Positions 4,943-6,529 of a stretch of DNA of 6,529 nt are shown one piece after another (position 1 is the first letter of the stretch; the number at the start of each line of letters is the position of its first letter). The position numbers were made by a program, and so were the translations under genes. The DNA is from an uncultured Bacillaceae bacterium (lineage in GTDB: Bacteria > Bacillota > Bacilli > Bacillales > Pradoshiaceae). The DNA lies in the NCBI GenBank assembly GCA_904501845.1, contig CAJGCH010000171.1, positions 1 through 6,529 of the forward strand, written 5' to 3'. Below the pieces are notes generated by a model. It was not told where the DNA came from and made no database searches. It worked only from the letters and a program-made list of their open reading frames with translations.

Positions 4943-5941
4943 ATGGATACATTATTAATCATAACCGTTATAATCGTCGTTTTAGCCCTGTCATTTGACT
5001 TTATTAATGGGTTTCATGACACAGCTAATGCTATTGCTACCGCGGTTTCTACGAAGGCTTTAAAGCCAAGACATGCTATTCTTATGGCCGCTATCATGAA
5101 CTTCGTTGGCGCGATGACATTTACAGGGGTAGCGAAGACGATTACGAAGGATATCGTCGACCCATTTACATTAGATAACGGCTCAGTCGTTATCATGGCA
5201 GCATTAATTTCAGCCATCGCATGGAACCTTATCACATGGTACTATGGCATTCCAAGCAGTTCTTCTCATGCAATCATCGGATCTATTGCCGGAGCAGCCA
5301 TTGCTGCTGCTGGATTTGGCGCCATCCACTTTGAAGGGTTTATGAAAATCATCTTTGCATTACTATTCTCGCCAGTCATCGCCTTTGTTGTCGGATATAC
5401 TGTATACAGCATCTTTAAGGTTGTCTTCAAGAATAATAATTTAACGAAGACAAACAAGCGTTTCCGTTATCTACAAATAGGGACTGCGGCTTTGCAGGCG
5501 TACTCCCATGGTACAAATGATGCTCAAAAAGCGATGGGGATTATCACCCTCGCTCTTATCTCCAATGGTTTTGTTACATCCACCGATATCCCTACATGGG
5601 TTCAAATATCCTGTGCCTTGGCTATGGGACTTGGTACATCTGTAGGCGGCTGGAGAATCATTAAGACCGTTGGCGGCAATATCATGAAAATACGTCCAAT
5701 CAATGGCGTAGCTGCTGATGTATCATCTGCGGCTATCATTTTCGGAGCAACTTTTATTCATCTTCCAGTCAGCACAACGCATGTTATCTCCTCTGCCATC
5801 ATGGGTGTAGGTGCATCCCATCGTGTCAAAGGAGTTAAATGGAACACAGCACAACGGATGATCATTACATGGATCATTACAATGCCAATCGCAGCAACCC
5901 TTGCTGGTGTTATATACTTAATCTTGAATTTATTCTTTTAA
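4943..5941 (+). CDS. pit: Low-affinity inorganic phosphate permease, Pit family
   Basis: This 332-residue integral membrane protein belongs to the PiT/PHO4 family (PF01384), which takes up phosphate, usually as a neutral metal-phosphate complex, driven by the proton gradient. About ten hydrophobic segments are visible. The family signature occurs twice, as expected from its internal duplication: GFHDTANAIA at 23-32 and YSHGTNDAQKAMGII at 187-201. Each is followed by a second matching motif, PSSSSHAIIGSIAGA at 104-118 and PVSTTHVISSAIMGVGA at 275-291. The basic loop between halves is short (KNNNLTKTNKRFR, about 163-175), as is usual for bacterial Pit. Length is normal (B. subtilis Pit is similar). 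The ribosome binding site is weak and distant (AAAGG at 4927-4931, eleven bases from the ATG), so translation may depend partly on coupling to the gene before it. A strong terminator follows. Confidence 0.95.
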   Translation: MDTLLIITVIIVVLALSFDFINGFHDTANAIATAVSTKALKPRHAILMAAIMNFVGAMTFTGVAKTITKDIVDPFTLDNGSVVIMAALISAIAWNLITWYYGIPSSSSHAIIGSIAGAAIAAAGFGAIHFEGFMKIIFALLFSPVIAFVVGYTVYSIFKVVFKNNNLTKTNKRFRYLQIGTAALQAYSHGTNDAQKAMGIITLALISNGFVTSTDIPTWVQISCALAMGLGTSVGGWRIIKTVGGNIMKIRPINGVAADVSSAAIIFGATFIHLPVSTTHVISSAIMGVGASHRVKGVKWNTAQRMIITWIITMPIAATLAGVIYLILNLFF

Positions 5942-5947
5942 AAGCTT

Positions 5948-5980
5948 GGGCAGCCTTTTCTTGTAGGCTGCCCCTTTTTT
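5948..5980 (+). terminator. Intrinsic terminator of the DUF47-pit operon
   Basis: GGGCAGCCT (5948-5956) pairs perfectly with AGGCTGCCC (5965-5973) around an eight-base loop, followed by C and six Ts. It starts six bases after the pit stop codon. Confidence 0.9.
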
Positions 5981-6040
5981 ATTATAAGTCCCCTAAAAAC
6001 CATAGTGATGCTTTTTCCACTCCACCCCTTCCATTTCCTG

Positions 6041-6046
6041 TATAAT
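6041..6046 (+). promoter_or_regulatory. Probable -10 box of the PucR-like gene
   Basis: A perfect TATAAT lies 35 bases before the ATG at 6081. The bases 17 upstream (CACTCC) are not a -35 box; TTTCCA at 6014-6019 is a partial match but 21 bases away. The promoter may be weak or need an activator. Confidence 0.4.
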
Positions 6047-6080
6047 AAATGCATTAAGGTTTCGTTAAAGGAGCATAAAG

Positions 6081-6529
6081 ATGGAAAAGGAATTTCATTC
6101 AAAGGATTATTTCAATGAAGTGTACGCGAACTTGGATGAATTCGCAGATCGGGTAAGCACCCTTATTGGATTCCCCGTTACAATAGAAGATGCTAATCAT
6201 CAGCTTCTTGCATACAGCACCCATAGCCAAATTACCGATGAAGCCCGGATACTAACAATTATGGGCAGAAGGGTCCCGGAGAAAGTCATCAATTCGCTAT
6301 GGAAAGAAGGAATTATCCCTGCCCTTCTCAATAGCAGTGAACCCATTGTGATTCCTCCCAAACAACAAGTTGGCCTCGGCAAAAGGATAGCGATATCCAT
6401 CCGTAAGAATGAGAATGTGCTCGGATTTATTTGGGCTGCTTTAGAACCAGGAACCGAACTGTCCCCGCAGGGTCTCTCAATCCTGAGATTAGCCGCCAAG
6501 GAAGCTAAGAATCAATTATTACTCGTCCA
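6081..6529 (+). CDS. Probable PucR-family regulator, N-terminal part (cut by the window edge)
   Basis: The frame is open from ATG 6081 to the end of the window, 149 codons, with AAAGGAG (6067-6073) seven bases upstream. The visible part begins with a short helix (DYFNEVYANLDEFADRVSTLIG, about 9-30), then PVTIEDANHQLLAYSTHS (32-49), GRRVPEKVINSLWKEGIIPALL (61-82), a basic stretch GLGKRIAISIRKNENVLGFIWA (99-120), and a helix rich in A, K and L at the end. This fits a GAF-like sensory domain that I recall from Bacillus regulators of the PucR type, which carry a C-terminal helix-turn-helix. That DNA-binding part would lie beyond the window, so the assignment is inference. No signal peptide or membrane segment is present. 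It follows the pit terminator and probably has its own promoter. Its target is unknown; PucR relatives in Bacillus control amino acid or purine use (AdeR, PutR, PucR). Confidence 0.7.
   Translation, partial: MEKEFHSKDYFNEVYANLDEFADRVSTLIGFPVTIEDANHQLLAYSTHSQITDEARILTIMGRRVPEKVINSLWKEGIIPALLNSSEPIVIPPKQQVGLGKRIAISIRKNENVLGFIWAALEPGTELSPQGLSILRLAAKEAKNQLLLV

Noticed and set aside
5839..6045. 68-codon plus-strand frame across the end of pit and its terminator
   Set aside because: It overlaps pit out of frame and runs through the terminator hairpin.
6200..6499. 99-codon minus-strand frame opposite the PucR-like gene
   Set aside because: Antisense to a frame with a good ribosome binding site and family-like sequence.

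Overview
The window looks like ordinary chromosomal DNA of a low-GC Gram-positive bacterium of the Bacillaceae. The reasons are AT-rich spacers, strong AGGAGG-type ribosome binding sites, near-consensus sigma-A promoters, and close resemblance of several products to Bacillus subtilis proteins recalled from memory (LtaS, YvgN, YkaA, Pit). I ran no database search, so the taxon is an inference.

Layout from left to right. Positions 1-186 (+) hold the C-terminal end of an RluA-type pseudouridine synthase. It is followed by a hairpin terminator (191-230) that works on both strands and separates it from a convergent small GlsB/YeaQ/YmgE-type membrane protein (261-515, -). An aldo/keto reductase close to the glyoxal/methylglyoxal reductase YvgN lies at 863-1690 (-) and has its own terminator. 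A 310-base divergent spacer (1691-2000) holds one good promoter for the reductase and two near-consensus promoters in tandem for the next gene. That gene, 2001-3986 (+), is a full-length lipoteichoic acid synthase with all catalytic residues in place, ending in a long hairpin terminator. After a roughly 300-base AT-rich spacer comes a two-gene operon: a DUF47 PhoU-like protein (4304-4924, +) and a Pit-family phosphate permease (4943-5941, +), closed by a terminator. The last gene (6081 to the window edge, +) is the N-terminal part of a probable PucR-type regulator.

How the genes may work together: only the DUF47-Pit pair is a convincing functional unit (phosphate uptake with a PhoU-like partner). 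LtaS builds a polymer of glycerol phosphate at the outer face of the membrane, and wall and membrane teichoic acids are a large phosphate sink. Its position next to a phosphate transporter is suggestive, but each has its own terminator and promoters. The reductase and the GlsB-like protein fit general stress or detoxification roles.

I found no insertion sequence, CRISPR array, tRNA, rRNA, phage gene or toxin-antitoxin pair, and no convincing undescribed system. The most useful second-look items are regulatory: the tandem ltaS promoters with inverted repeats around them, a short leader ORF overlapping the start of the reductase, and a pair of PhoP-box-like hexamers upstream of the phosphate operon.
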